NCBI GenBank assembly: GCA_029261855.1 | Contig: JAJDAN010000070.1 | Span: 62,001 to 126,000, forward strand | DNA: 64,000 nt | Reading direction: 5' to 3' | DNA from: Deltaproteobacteria bacterium | GTDB lineage: Bacteria; Myxococcota_A; UBA9160; UBA4427 | Shown: positions 35,954 through 45,090 of the stretch, one piece after another | Layout of the letters: each line of letters begins with the position of its first letter | Numbering within the stretch: position 1 is the first letter of the stretch | Notes under the pieces: generated by a model | Told to the model about the DNA's origin: nothing | Databases searched by the model: none | What the model saw: only the letters and a program-made list of their open reading frames with translations | Made by a program: the position numbers and the translations under genes

Positions 35954-36858
35954 TGACTGGCTCCCTCGGTAGAGCTTTTGGGACCGCTGTCGGGTCCCTC
36001 ATGAGATTCTCGGACGACCGGCGCGAGTATCTGGCGAAGCGCCTGGCGTGCACGGTGGATCCGGGATTTGACGGTGCCCTCGGCGACGCCGAGGATCTCT
36101 GCGATCTCGCCATAGGCGAGGCCCTCGATGTCGTAGAGCAGCACGGGCATACGCAACGCGGGCTTGAGCGAGTCGAGCGCCTCGCGCACCACGCCCGAGA
36201 TCTCGACACCCCCCGCTGAATCCTCGGGGTTGCGCGGCGTTTGCGGAAGGTCGTCCCCGGCTGCCTGCCGGACAGCGAGCTTCTTCAACCGCGCGCGATT
36301 GCGACCCAGTGTGCGCCGGCGGTTCAGCGCTGCATTCGACGCGACGCGATAGACGAAGGTGGAAAAGCGCGCCTCTCCGCGGAAGCGATGACCGTGACGA
36401 TGCAGGCTGAGGAAGGTCTCCTGGGCCACGTCCTCGGCCTCCTCGCGATTGCCCATCATGCGCAACAGCAAGCGGTAGACCTTCTTCTCGTGGCGCCGCA
36501 CGAGCTGCTCGAAGGCGTCCTCGTCGCCACCATGCCAGCTGGCCACGAGATCCCGGTCGGGGTCGTCGATGATCTGAAACGGCTCGCGCCGCGACTTCCT
36601 TTCGGGGCTGCTCGGCGAGGCGCTGCGCGCCAAGGGACCCCGCTCGACCATCTCGTAGGTGAGGGATGTCATGTCGGAGGAGAGAAACCGTTCGCGGGAA
36701 GCCGGTTCCGCCGAATCCCGATCCGCGCCAGGGCTCTTCGGGCCGCTGAGACCCGGGTCCCAGGTCTCCCTCGCGGGGGACAGGGGCTTCCGGCCGGACT
36801 CCTGGATGCCATCCCGCGGCAGGGGATCGGCAGGATCGCGGTCGCGAGGCCCGGTCAT
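35950..36858 (-). CDS. ECF (RpoE-type) RNA polymerase sigma factor
   Basis: The C-terminal 190 residues hold sigma region 2 ([35 protein letters not shown]) read in two blocks here, and region 4 ([18 protein letters not shown], then [14 protein letters not shown]). The start at ATG 36858 overlaps the moaC stop (ATGA) and has GGGAG upstream. It gives a 302-residue protein with about 100 residues of Arg/Asp/Pro-rich extension before region 2. A shorter start at ATG 36672 has no ribosome site. It pairs with the downstream anti-sigma factor. Confidence 0.9.
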   Translation of the reverse strand: MTGPRDRDPADPLPRDGIQESGRKPLSPARETWDPGLSGPKSPGADRDSAEPASRERFLSSDMTSLTYEMVERGPLARSASPSSPERKSRREPFQIIDDPDRDLVASWHGGDEDAFEQLVRRHEKKVYRLLLRMMGNREEAEDVAQETFLSLHRHGHRFRGEARFSTFVYRVASNAALNRRRTLGRNRARLKKLAVRQAAGDDLPQTPRNPEDSAGGVEISGVVREALDSLKPALRMPVLLYDIEGLAYGEIAEILGVAEGTVKSRIHRARQALRQILAPVVRESHEGPDSGPKSSTEGASQ

Positions 36859-37361
36859 GCCGGCTCTCCCGGCCGGCGCCAGGTCCCGCTCTTGCCTCCG
36901 CGCTTCTCCACGAGACGCACCGATTCCAGGGTCATGCCCCGGTCGACCGCCTTGCACATGTCGTAGACGGTGAGCCCAGCCGCGGTGGCGGCCACCAGGG
37001 CCTCCATCTCGACGCCTGTTCGCCAGTGCGTCTCCACGGTCGCTTCCACCTGGAGCGCGGCACCTCCACCCGACGAGCCCGCGGGGGCGGGGGTCAGGTC
37101 CACCCGAACCGCGTCGATCGGAAGCGGATGCGCCAGCGGGATCCATTCCGCCGCGCGCTTGGCCGCCTGGATCCCGGCGATGCGGGCCGTCGCGAGCACG
37201 TCACCCTTTGTGACCTGGCCCTCGGTGATCTTCGCGAGGGTCTCCGCCGCCATGCGCACCTCGCAGCGCGCGACGCACACCCGGTGCGTGACCGCCTTCT
37301 CACCGATGTCCACCATGTGGGCACGGCCGCGCTCGTCGAGATGGGTCAACCGATCGCTCAT
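36855..37361 (-). CDS. moaC: Cyclic pyranopterin monophosphate synthase
   Basis: MoaC makes cPMP, the first tricyclic intermediate of molybdenum cofactor synthesis, from the MoaA product. The 168 residues have the family signatures: GKSHMVDI-type start ([16 protein letters not shown]), [29 protein letters not shown] and [12 protein letters not shown] 37361 overlaps the lipase stop and the end overlaps the sigma gene. No other moa gene is in the window. Confidence 0.96.
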   Translation of the reverse strand: MSDRLTHLDERGRAHMVDIGEKAVTHRVCVARCEVRMAAETLAKITEGQVTKGDVLATARIAGIQAAKRAAEWIPLAHPLPIDAVRVDLTPAPAGSSGGGAALQVEATVETHWRTGVEMEALVAATAAGLTVYDMCKAVDRGMTLESVRLVEKRGGKSGTWRRPGEPA

Positions 37362-38236
37362 GCCGCTCCCACCGCTCCCCCGGGCTTCGCCGTCGACAGA
37401 CCCTGCAGCCAGCCGAGCATCTCTTCGAAGATCGCTTCCTGCTCGGGCTCGTTGAAGATCTCGTGCAGCAGTCCGGGGTAGATGTGCAGCGCGCTCGGGG
37501 GAACCGCGCCCGGCGGCAGGCTCTGCAGCAGGGCTTCGCTTCCGGACGCTGCGCACAGCGGGTCGGCTCCGCCGTGCAACAACAGGGCGGGCACGTCGAT
37601 CTCGCTACCCCCCCCAGCCGACCGTTCGATCGCACGCATCATCTCGACAGCCAGGCGCGGACTGATCCGCGTGTCCACGAGCGGGTCGGCTTCGTAGCGC
37701 CGCACGACTTCCGGGTCGCGCGACAGGCCGTCCGGGGGCAGCCCGGCGTCGATCAGGATCTTCGGGAGCAGCCGTGCGAGGACCTTCAGGATCCAGGCCC
37801 GGGGCCCGCGCATCGCGGGGCCGAGCACGAGGGCCGGTCCGGACGTCACGAGGGATGCGATGTCGGGCTTGCGTTCGCGCACGAAGGCGATCGAAATGAG
37901 TCCACCCATGCTGTGACCGATGAGCGTCACCGGGAGACCGGGATGCTCTCGCTTCACCGTCTCGAGCAGGACCGACAGGTCGTCCAGGAAGTCATCGAAG
38001 CTGCGGACGTAGTTCCGCGGGCCGGCGGACCGTCCGTGTCCGCGGTGGTCGTACGCGTGGACGGCGGCGCCGCGCTCCGCGAACCAGCTTCCGACGTGGT
38101 CGTAGCGGCCGCTGTGCTCGGCGAACCCGTGGACCAGGAGCAAGACGCGGTCGGGGGCGTCGGGCAGCCAGGAGCGTCGAAAGAGGTGGACCCCGTCCTC
38201 CCCCTCGAAGCTGCCTTCGGTGCGTCGAATTCCCAT
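37358..38236 (-). CDS. Monoacylglycerol lipase-like alpha/beta hydrolase
   Basis: This 292-residue cytoplasmic enzyme belongs to the lysophospholipase/monoacylglycerol lipase (Hydrolase_4) family. The [12 protein letters not shown] oxyanion motif is at 36-47. The nucleophile is Ser109 in GHSMGG, and the likely triad partners are Asp225 (GGADPL) and His258 (GLLHEIF). The ATG has a GGGAGG site upstream. It is the first gene of the overlapping lipase-moaC-sigma-anti-sigma run. Substrate is inferred to be a monoglyceride or lysolipid. Confidence 0.9.
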   Translation of the reverse strand: MGIRRTEGSFEGEDGVHLFRRSWLPDAPDRVLLLVHGFAEHSGRYDHVGSWFAERGAAVHAYDHRGHGRSAGPRNYVRSFDDFLDDLSVLLETVKREHPGLPVTLIGHSMGGLISIAFVRERKPDIASLVTSGPALVLGPAMRGPRAWILKVLARLLPKILIDAGLPPDGLSRDPEVVRRYEADPLVDTRISPRLAVEMMRAIERSAGGGSEIDVPALLLHGGADPLCAASGSEALLQSLPPGAVPPSALHIYPGLLHEIFNEPEQEAIFEEMLGWLQGLSTAKPGGAVGAA

Positions 38237-38302
38237 GCGACCCTCGCCTCCCGCTCGCCCGAAACGGTCACCCGACCACGGGTGCTCCGCCTAGGCTAGC
38301 GG

Positions 38303-39034
38303 CTACGAGGCCAGCTGGCGTCGCACCTCGCTCCGAGCGGCTTGCACCTTCTCGAGATAGCCGGAACCGCGGATGTCCGAACCCCAGAAGTACGACGAGA
38401 TTCCCTGCTCTTCTCCCAGCCGCCGGATGTTGTTGGCAAGGATCCAGCAGCCCGCTTCGATGTTGCTCTCGATGGTCGCTGCGTTCCCGGCGAGACCGAG
38501 AGGTTCCATCATGTGCGGCATCACCTGCATCAGCCCGACGGCGCCCTTGGGACTGCGCACCCAGGGGCGCGCGGTGCTCTCGACCAGCAACACGGCAGTG
38601 ACCAGCTCGGGGTCGAGCCGATACTTCGCGCTGTAGCGAAGCACCGCAGAAGCGATCCGCTCGGTTTCACTGGGCGCGAGATTCGGGTTCACGGCGTCGA
38701 GCAGGACCTGGAGCGCGCGGATGTCGCGCCACGAGATCGCCACTTCCGGCGAGGCCCCAGACGTTGCTGCCGACGAGGCCGAAGAAGACATCTCTGCCAA
38801 CGAGGCCGAAGAAGACACTTCTGCCAACGAGGCCGAAGTTGCTTCCAGAGAAGTCGACGGCGCCGCGCTCGCGACCGCCGGCAGTCCGCTCGACGAGTCG
38901 TCGACAGTCTGCATCCCGCTTTCGATGGACCACAGACCCAGCACGACGAGCAGCAACACTTGAAGCCGTAGCAGCCGACTCAACGAGGCCGTACGCCGTC
39001 CGGGTTCGGACCTGTCTTCTCTCTGGAGTGTCAT
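38303..39034 (-). CDS. Membrane-anchored lytic transglycosylase (SLT domain)
   Basis: The 243 residues begin with a membrane anchor (RLQVLLLVVLGLW, about 24-37), a Ser/Ala/Glu low-complexity linker (50-100) built from 27-bp repeats, and a C-terminal SLT/GEWL domain. The catalytic Glu is in LLVESTARPW, followed by KGAVGLMQVMP, the family motif. It cleaves peptidoglycan glycan strands in the periplasm. I start it at ATG 39034; an upstream extension would lack a signal. Confidence 0.88.
   Translation of the reverse strand: MTLQREDRSEPGRRTASLSRLLRLQVLLLVVLGLWSIESGMQTVDDSSSGLPAVASAAPSTSLEATSASLAEVSSSASLAEMSSSASSAATSGASPEVAISWRDIRALQVLLDAVNPNLAPSETERIASAVLRYSAKYRLDPELVTAVLLVESTARPWVRSPKGAVGLMQVMPHMMEPLGLAGNAATIESNIEAGCWILANNIRRLGEEQGISSYFWGSDIRGSGYLEKVQAARSEVRRQLAS
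38767..38847. repeat. 27-bp tandem repeat in the transglycosylase linker
   Basis: Three 27-bp units (start points 38767, 38794 and 38821) encode Leu/Ala/Glu/Ser nonapeptides between the membrane anchor and the SLT domain. The third unit diverges at its end. Copy number would change linker length without shifting the frame. Confidence 0.88.
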
Positions 39035-39254
39035 GGTTCGGGGGGCCTCGATGCTCCGCGTGGAGTAGAGGGCGCACCCCCAAGGGGTGCGCACTGCGCG
39101 TCGAACGGCGGGAGGATACTCGAAGCTTCGGCGCGTTTCATCTCCGTCCACTCGTGAGCTGACACTCCCTCACAACTGCGTGCGACCTTCCTCTGGCCTT
39201 CACGTGCAACAGAAATGACGTTTTGATTGACCCGGGATTCGAGCCGGTGATAGC

Positions 39255-40841
39255 ATGCGCGCGCAATCCCCCCGAGACGCTGCTCCTGTGATGACGCTCC
39301 CCGCCACCCCGCAAACCCGCAGCATCCCGACCCAAGAGGTTCTCGAGGGGCTCGCGCGGCTGCATCCTTTCGTACTCCTCGCGAATCGCGCGGGCCGCAT
39401 CGAATGGATGAGCGAGGAGCTGCGCGATCATCTTCGCGAAGACACGCAGACGGCGACCCTCGAGGTCGTTGGAGAAGAAAATCCTCCCGCACGACTCATC
39501 GCCCACCTTCCGCACCCCGAACAGCTCGACCTGCTCGGGCCGCAGTCGTGTCGCGGTGCGATCGGGGAGGAAGTCCGCGCAGAATCCCATCCGGGATCCC
39601 TCCACATCGGCATCGCGGACGGCACGCAGCTGTGTTTCGCCGCCGACGGCTTCCCGGTCGCGTCGACTTCAGAGGACGTTCCCCAGTACGTGGTGATCGC
39701 ACGGCCTCCGGGCGAGCATTCCGAACGAGCTTCTCTCGCGACCCACCCGCGCGAGAGCAACCGGCCCTCGGGCGACCTGCAGGCGAGCATCGACATGCTC
39801 TCGCAGGTGGTCGAAAGCTCCCCGCACGGCGTCATCGTCGTCGACGGGGCTGGCTATGTGAGTCACGCGAATCCCCGCGCCGCGGAGCTACTCGGGCGGA
39901 CCCACACCTCTCTCGCCGGGAGCCCTTTTGCGGCCTTGCTGCCGACGTCGCCCGGCTTCGAGAAGCTTCTCGGCAAGCTGCGCGAACCCACGGGCTGGGA
40001 CGGTGTCGAGATCGAGCACCTCGACGAGAAGGGTCGCAGCACCTGGGTGTCGGTCTCGACGAGAGCTCTACGCGGCGAGGACGGAAACCCCATCGGCGTG
40101 ATCGCGTATCTGCGTGACTTCACCGAGCGGCGCGAAGTGCAGCGACAGCTCGAACGCAAGAACCAGGAACTCGAAAGCTACGTCGACAGCGTCGCCCACG
40201 ACCTGCGGTCGCCACTGGTCTCGCTCCTGGGCTTCACGCGGCTGCTCAAGCAGGACTACCAGGACACCCTCGACGAAACCGGGCACCACTTCCTCGACCG
40301 CGTCGAGCAGGCGGGCCGCACGATGGACGCATTGATCCACGACCTGCTCGAGCTGTCGCGGATCCGCCGGCCGGGCGAGATCCTCAGCCTGACCGACCCG
40401 CGCCGGATCCTGCTTCAGGTCGAGGCCGAGCTGAAGCTTCGCCTGGAGGAGAGCGACGTCGTCCTCGATCTTCCTGAAGAGCCGCCGATGATGGCCGTCG
40501 ACGGCACACGGCTCTACCAGATCTTCTCGAACCTGATCGGCAACGCGCTCACCTACGGCCTTGCAGGAAAGGGACCGAGTCGCATCCGGGTCGAGATCCT
40601 CGAGCGGGAGGCGGAACACGAGATCGTCGTTTCCGACGACGGCCGCGGCGTCCCGGAAGAGGATCACGAGCGGATCTTCGGCGTGTTCCAGACGGGCCGC
40701 GGCGTGCGGCGCGATGAGCAGTCCCACGGAATCGGACTGGCGATCGTCAAGAAGATCGCGGAGGCGCACGGGGGCCAGGTCTTCGTGGAGAGCATCGTCG
40801 ACGAGGGCGCCAGCTTCCACGTGGTGTTTCCCGGCCCCTGA
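39255..40841 (+). CDS. PAS-domain sensor histidine kinase
   Basis: The 528-residue soluble kinase has two PAS-like domains (about 30-150 and 180-295) and then a HisKA/HATPase module. The phospho-accepting His is H315 in SVAHDLRSPL. The N box (FSNLIGNAL), the G1 (DDGRGVP) and the G2 (HGIGLAIVKKI) motifs are intact. The H-box resembles bacteriophytochrome-type kinases. No membrane segment is seen, so it senses an internal signal. No response regulator is nearby. ATG 39255 follows a GGTGAT stretch; ATG at residue 13 is an alternative. Confidence 0.93.
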   Translation: MRAQSPRDAAPVMTLPATPQTRSIPTQEVLEGLARLHPFVLLANRAGRIEWMSEELRDHLREDTQTATLEVVGEENPPARLIAHLPHPEQLDLLGPQSCRGAIGEEVRAESHPGSLHIGIADGTQLCFAADGFPVASTSEDVPQYVVIARPPGEHSERASLATHPRESNRPSGDLQASIDMLSQVVESSPHGVIVVDGAGYVSHANPRAAELLGRTHTSLAGSPFAALLPTSPGFEKLLGKLREPTGWDGVEIEHLDEKGRSTWVSVSTRALRGEDGNPIGVIAYLRDFTERREVQRQLERKNQELESYVDSVAHDLRSPLVSLLGFTRLLKQDYQDTLDETGHHFLDRVEQAGRTMDALIHDLLELSRIRRPGEILSLTDPRRILLQVEAELKLRLEESDVVLDLPEEPPMMAVDGTRLYQIFSNLIGNALTYGLAGKGPSRIRVEILEREAEHEIVVSDDGRGVPEEDHERIFGVFQTGRGVRRDEQSHGIGLAIVKKIAEAHGGQVFVESIVDEGASFHVVFPGP

Positions 40842-40915
40842 ATCCGGCGCGGAACGGCAAGCGGTGCCGCGGCTCGCTTGCCGCGACACAGGGCCTCGCG
40901 TAGGCTGCGCGCACC

Positions 40916-41674
40916 TTGTACCCGACTCTCTTCACGATCCCCGGCATCGACTACCCCATCAGCACCTTTGGCGTGATGATGGCCATCGCCTTCCTCACCG
41001 GCTTCTGGATCACCGCGAAGCGGATGCAGGAAGAGGGGCTCGACCCCGAGCTCGCCAGCACGCTTCTCATCTACGCGATGTTCGGCGGACTGCTGGGTTC
41101 GAAGCTCTACTTCGCCATCGACGTGGGCATCCGCACGGGTGCACCCTTCAGTGAGCTCTTCTTCAACCGCGCGGGCATCACGTGGTACGGAGGTCTGATC
41201 GGCGGGACCGTCGCCTGCTGGATCGGCGCAAAGATCCACAAGGTCAACTTCCTGACCCTCGCAAACTGCTCGGCCACGACCCTGGCCGTGGGACAGTCTC
41301 TCGGGCGCGTCGGTTGCTTCCTCGTCGGGGATGACTACGGCAAGGCGACCAACGTGGCCTGGGCGGTGGCTTTCCCGGAAGGCGCGCCGCCCACGAAGCC
41401 CGGCGAGCGGGTTCATCCCACCCAGCTGTACGAGGTGATGTGGCTGATGCCCGTCGCCGCGGTGCTGTGGTGGCGCCGCAAGTCCAGCCCGTTCATCTTC
41501 GGCGAGTACCTGATGGCCAACGGCGCCGGACGCATCGTGATCGAGCATTGGCGCGTCAACCCGGAAGTCGCCCTCGGAATGACGGAGCCCCAATGGATCG
41601 GGGTGGCGCTGGTGATCGCGGGCCTATCCGGCTGGCTGTTCTTTCGCCTTCGCCAGACGGCTCCGGCCAGCTGA
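40916..41674 (+). CDS. lgt: Prolipoprotein diacylglyceryl transferase
   Basis: Lgt adds diacylglycerol to the lipobox Cys of prolipoproteins in the inner membrane, serving the several lipoproteins in this window. The 252 residues have about seven membrane segments, the Lgt signature GRVGCFLVGDDYG at 130-142 and HPTQLYE near 166. The start is a TTG at 40916. The last 11 codons and the stop are duplicated in tandem just downstream. Confidence 0.95.
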   Translation: MYPTLFTIPGIDYPISTFGVMMAIAFLTGFWITAKRMQEEGLDPELASTLLIYAMFGGLLGSKLYFAIDVGIRTGAPFSELFFNRAGITWYGGLIGGTVACWIGAKIHKVNFLTLANCSATTLAVGQSLGRVGCFLVGDDYGKATNVAWAVAFPEGAPPTKPGERVHPTQLYEVMWLMPVAAVLWWRRKSSPFIFGEYLMANGAGRIVIEHWRVNPEVALGMTEPQWIGVALVIAGLSGWLFFRLRQTAPAS

Positions 41675-41722
41675 GGGCTCTGTTTCGCCTTCGCCGGACG
41701 GCTCCGGCCAGCTGAGGGTTCA
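41642..41722. repeat. 41-bp tandem duplication of the lgt 3' end
   Basis: The unit tttcgccttcgcc...gctgaggg occurs at 41642 and again at 41683. The first copy contains the end of lgt with its TGA stop. The second copy contains a matching pseudo-end and runs into the stop codon of the convergent gene (41720-41722). The copies differ at only a few positions. Confidence 0.9.
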
Positions 41723-42667
41723 GCTGGGGTCGGGGAGCTGCTTGGCGAGGTCGCGGGCTTCGCGGATGAGGTCGGCGTGCTCGGTCGCGTCGACCAGCTT
41801 CGGGAGGCGGCCCATCACGGCCTTCGCGAGCTCGACCTGCCCAGCCGACGGCGCGCCGACGCTGAGCCAGTTGCGCAGCTGCTCGATGCTCTCCGCATAG
41901 CGGCCGTCGCGATACGCCTGCATGCCCGACGCGTAGGCGCTGAGCGGATCGAGATCCGCGCAGGCGTCGGCTCCGGGGAGTCCGCGCGCCTCGTCGATGA
42001 GCCGCTGCGCGTTCTCGAAGTGCGCACTCGCGAGATGAGAGCGGATCGCACACCGATAGGCGGACAGCAGATCCCCGTGAACGCCCTCGAGAAGCCCGAG
42101 TACGCCATCTGGATAGACGCCCTCGACGGATTCGCGTTCGGCGAGCACGAAGCGGGTGACGAAGCCGACTTCCGCATCCTCGACCGCGGCGAGCTCGGTC
42201 AACAGACCCGGCAGCTGCCGGCGTGTCTGCTCGAGCAGGGCCTCCGTCTCACGCAGCGATTCACCCAGGCGGTCCGATGCGGCCCGCAGGATCTTCTCGA
42301 ATTCCGTGAGCAGTCCGTCGGCGGCCCCACCCCCCTCGGCCCGTAGCGCCCGGACCTTCGGGCCATACACCTCGATCTGATAGAGATTCTCGCGGAACTT
42401 GAGCGCCTCGTGGAACAAGGACCCGATCGCCAGGTCGAAGAGCGCCTCGCCGCGACGCAGGGGTAGCTCCGGCTCGCGGTCCCTAAACAGTCCGTGCACG
42501 CGTTCCTTGAGGCGGAACAGCACGCTCGAGTCGCCGTCGGCCACGAGGTGTTTCACGTCCTCGAAGTGCACGGTGCCGGCCCGGAACTGCTCGAAGAGCG
42601 CCCGGAAGCGGTGATGGACCGCGATGAAGTCGCGGACGATGTCGACGAGCCCCACCCGAACGGACAT
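41720..42667 (-). CDS. Helical protein of unknown function
   Basis: A 315-residue, mostly alpha-helical protein without a signal peptide. It starts at ATG 42667 (AGGAG about 11 bases upstream). Residues 30-200 include several long amphipathic helices with heptad Leu/Arg patterns, suggesting coiled coil, and residues 215-300 a TPR-like pair near the end (SAYASGMQAYRDGRYAESIEQL). I do not recognise the family. It lies 53 bases after the ferredoxin gene, so the two are likely co-transcribed, and converges with lgt. Confidence 0.75.
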   Translation of the reverse strand: MSVRVGLVDIVRDFIAVHHRFRALFEQFRAGTVHFEDVKHLVADGDSSVLFRLKERVHGLFRDREPELPLRRGEALFDLAIGSLFHEALKFRENLYQIEVYGPKVRALRAEGGGAADGLLTEFEKILRAASDRLGESLRETEALLEQTRRQLPGLLTELAAVEDAEVGFVTRFVLAERESVEGVYPDGVLGLLEGVHGDLLSAYRCAIRSHLASAHFENAQRLIDEARGLPGADACADLDPLSAYASGMQAYRDGRYAESIEQLRNWLSVGAPSAGQVELAKAVMGRLPKLVDATEHADLIREARDLAKQLPDPS

Positions 42668-42720
42668 GGATTCGCGCTCTCCTGGCTCGCACTCTACTCC
42701 CGCCTCGAGGCCGCGGCAGG

Positions 42721-43017
42721 TCAGGAGCGGAAGCGGGACGTATCTGCCGACAGGACCAGCCGGTCGGCCTGGTCCGGGTGCAGCTTCTGGGCTCTCGCGA
42801 AGAGCGCCTCTTCGGACTCGACGATTTCCGGGTCGGGCAGGCAGCAATCCACGGGACACACCGCGGCGCATTGCTCGCGTGCATGGAAACCGACGCACTC
42901 GGTGCACAATGCGGGGTCGATCTGGAAGATCTCGGGCCCCTCACTGATGGCCTCGTTCGGACACTCGGCCTCGCAGACCCCGCAGCCGATGCACACGTCC
43001 GTGATCTGGGTGGCCAT
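42721..43017 (-). CDS. 2[4Fe-4S] ferredoxin, YfhL type
   Basis: A 98-residue electron carrier with two cluster motifs: CIGCGVCEAECP (four Cys and one Pro) near residues 9-20, and a second CTEC...CAAVCPVDC motif with an eight-residue loop inserted between its first and second Cys pairs. That uneven spacing is typical of YfhL-like ferredoxins. GAGGAGG lies upstream of ATG 43017. It is next to ETF-QO, to which it might pass electrons, but this is only neighbourhood evidence. Confidence 0.92.
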   Translation of the reverse strand: MATQITDVCIGCGVCEAECPNEAISEGPEIFQIDPALCTECVGFHAREQCAAVCPVDCCLPDPEIVESEEALFARAQKLHPDQADRLVLSADTSRFRS

Positions 43018-43385
43018 GGAAGACCGCCTCCTCGCGCTGTGAGACCTCGTCATCGGGTCTTCGCTGGGGTGGCCTGAGGCGTGTCGGGGACTCCCGCGGG
43101 GTAGCCGAGCTGACCCCGATTCACGCCACGCGAGGCTATTCTGCTCGAGCGCGCCCCACCTCATAGGAGTCGTCTGCGGTCCCGGGCAGCAGCCTGTGAC
43201 TGCAGCTCAGCGTTGCTTGTTGGCCCCCGAGGAGTCTCCTACGTTGGGCCACCGCCGACAGCCACGGGACTCCCGCTGGCCCCGCATCCGCGAGCCCAGC
43301 AGAGCCCGCAGGCGCTCCGCGCTCCGGGACCCGGGCTCATCGGCCGGCGGCACCGGAACCCGGAAGAACACGAGGAAAATCCGAG
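43018..43385. other. Divergent intergenic region between ferredoxin and ETF-QO
   Basis: About 370 bases with no gene. A stem (tggccc at 43221-43226, gggcca at 43246-43251) with an inner GGAG/CTCC pair could form in RNA. It lies about 135 bases before the ETF-QO start. No clear promoter boxes are seen. Confidence 0.4.
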
Positions 43386-45083
43386 ATGAGCCATCCCGAA
43401 CGCGAAAGCATGGAAGTCGACGTCCTCTTCGTGGGGGCGGGGCCCGCCACCCTGGCGAGCGCCTACCACCTCATGAAGGAGGTCGAGCGCCACAACGAGC
43501 AGGCCGAAGCCAATGGCCAACCCCAGCTCGAGCCGCCGACGGTGCTCGTGATCGAGAAGGCCGCCGGCCTCGGCGATCACCAGCTGTCGGGCGCCTGCAT
43601 GAACCCGCGCGCGATCCGCGAGCTCATCCCCGATTTCGAAGCCCAGGGCTTCCCCACCGAGGTCGTTTGCGACGACGCCCAGTTCATGGCGTTCCTGCCC
43701 GGCGGGCTGGCCGTGAAGTCCCCGGTGGTGCCACCGAATTTCCAGAAGAACGGCTACCACGTCATCTCGCTGTCCGACGTCGTGAAGTGGTTGGGCGAGA
43801 AGTGCGAAGCGGTCGGGGTCGAGATCTACCCGGGCTTCGCCGGCGACGAGATCCTCACCGAGGGAGACCGCGTCATCGGCGTTCGAACCGGTGACATGGG
43901 GATCGGCGCCGACGGCAAGCCGAAGGCCAACTACCAGCCCGGGATGGACATCATCGCGAAGGTGACCGTACTGGGCGAAGGCGTGCGGGGCAGCGTCACC
44001 AAGCAGCTGATCTCACGCTTCGGGCTCGAAGGCCCGAACCCGGCCACCTACGAGACCGGCATCAAGGAGATCTGGCGCGTCAAGCCGGAGAACCACAAGC
44101 CCGGTCGCGTGATCCACGGCAGCGAGTTCCCTCGCTTCTTTTCCGAGTCCCACGGCGTGTGGCTCTACGACATGGGGGACAACCTGGTCTCGTACGGGTT
44201 CGTGACGAACCTGGCTTCCGAGAACCCGAACTACGATCCGCACCTGAACTCGCAGAAGTTCAAGACCCACCCCTTCATGCGCAAGCTGCTCGAAGGCGGA
44301 GAACTCATCCGCTACGGCGCAAAGGCGCTGCCGACGGGGGGCCTCTACAGCCAGCCGAAGCTCTACTGCAACGGCGCCATGCTGGTCGGAGATTCCGCGA
44401 ACTTCTGCAACGCCTACCGTCTGGCGGGCGTCCACATGGCCATCAAGTCCGGCATGATGGCGGCAGAGACCATCGTCGACGGCATGCTCGCCGACGACTA
44501 CTCCGCCAAGACCCTGGGCGCGTACACCGAGCGATACAAGGCGAGCTGGGCCTACGAGGAACATCTCGAGGCGCGAAACTTCACCGGATCGATGGAGATC
44601 AGCCCGCTCTTCTTCATGGGCATCAACATGCCGGCGATGATGCTCACGGGCGGCCGCGGCGTGAAGGACCCGCTCCCCACCCACGCGAGCCACAAGGCCA
44701 TGAAGAAGCTGTGGGACCTGCCGCCCGAGCAGCGCGAGAAGGAGGAGTTCGTGTTCGACAACGTGCTCACCTTCAGCAAGGAGCACCTCGTCGGCTATAG
44801 CGGCACCGCCCACGAGGCGGACCAGATCCCGCACCTGCACGTCGCGGACACCGACCTGTGCGCGACCACCTGCGCCCGGGAGTACGGCAACCCGTGCGAG
44901 AACTTCTGCCCGGCCGCCGTCTACGAAATGGTTCCGGACACGGCCAATCCGGGACAGAAGAAGCTGTTCATCCACCACGAGAACTGCGTGCACTGCAAGA
45001 CCTGCGACATCGCAGATCCGTACCAGATCATCACCTGGACCACGCCCCAGGGCGGAGAGGGCCCCGACTACACCAAGATGTAG
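43386..45083 (+). CDS. Electron transfer flavoprotein-ubiquinone oxidoreductase
   Basis: ETF-QO moves electrons from reduced ETF to the quinone pool, linking fatty-acid oxidation to respiration. The 565 residues contain the FAD motif VGAGPATLASAYH near 16-28, the second FAD segment GDSANFCNAYRLAGVH, and a C-terminal [4Fe-4S] domain with CATTCAREYGNPCENFCP and CVHCKTCDIADP. The quinone-binding middle region has a hydrophobic surface loop. The length matches the family. AGGA precedes the ATG. It fits with the acyl-CoA dehydrogenase and enoyl-CoA hydratase in this window. Confidence 0.96.
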   Translation: MSHPERESMEVDVLFVGAGPATLASAYHLMKEVERHNEQAEANGQPQLEPPTVLVIEKAAGLGDHQLSGACMNPRAIRELIPDFEAQGFPTEVVCDDAQFMAFLPGGLAVKSPVVPPNFQKNGYHVISLSDVVKWLGEKCEAVGVEIYPGFAGDEILTEGDRVIGVRTGDMGIGADGKPKANYQPGMDIIAKVTVLGEGVRGSVTKQLISRFGLEGPNPATYETGIKEIWRVKPENHKPGRVIHGSEFPRFFSESHGVWLYDMGDNLVSYGFVTNLASENPNYDPHLNSQKFKTHPFMRKLLEGGELIRYGAKALPTGGLYSQPKLYCNGAMLVGDSANFCNAYRLAGVHMAIKSGMMAAETIVDGMLADDYSAKTLGAYTERYKASWAYEEHLEARNFTGSMEISPLFFMGINMPAMMLTGGRGVKDPLPTHASHKAMKKLWDLPPEQREKEEFVFDNVLTFSKEHLVGYSGTAHEADQIPHLHVADTDLCATTCAREYGNPCENFCPAAVYEMVPDTANPGQKKLFIHHENCVHCKTCDIADPYQIITWTTPQGGEGPDYTKM

Positions 45084-45090
45084 GGGCCTT

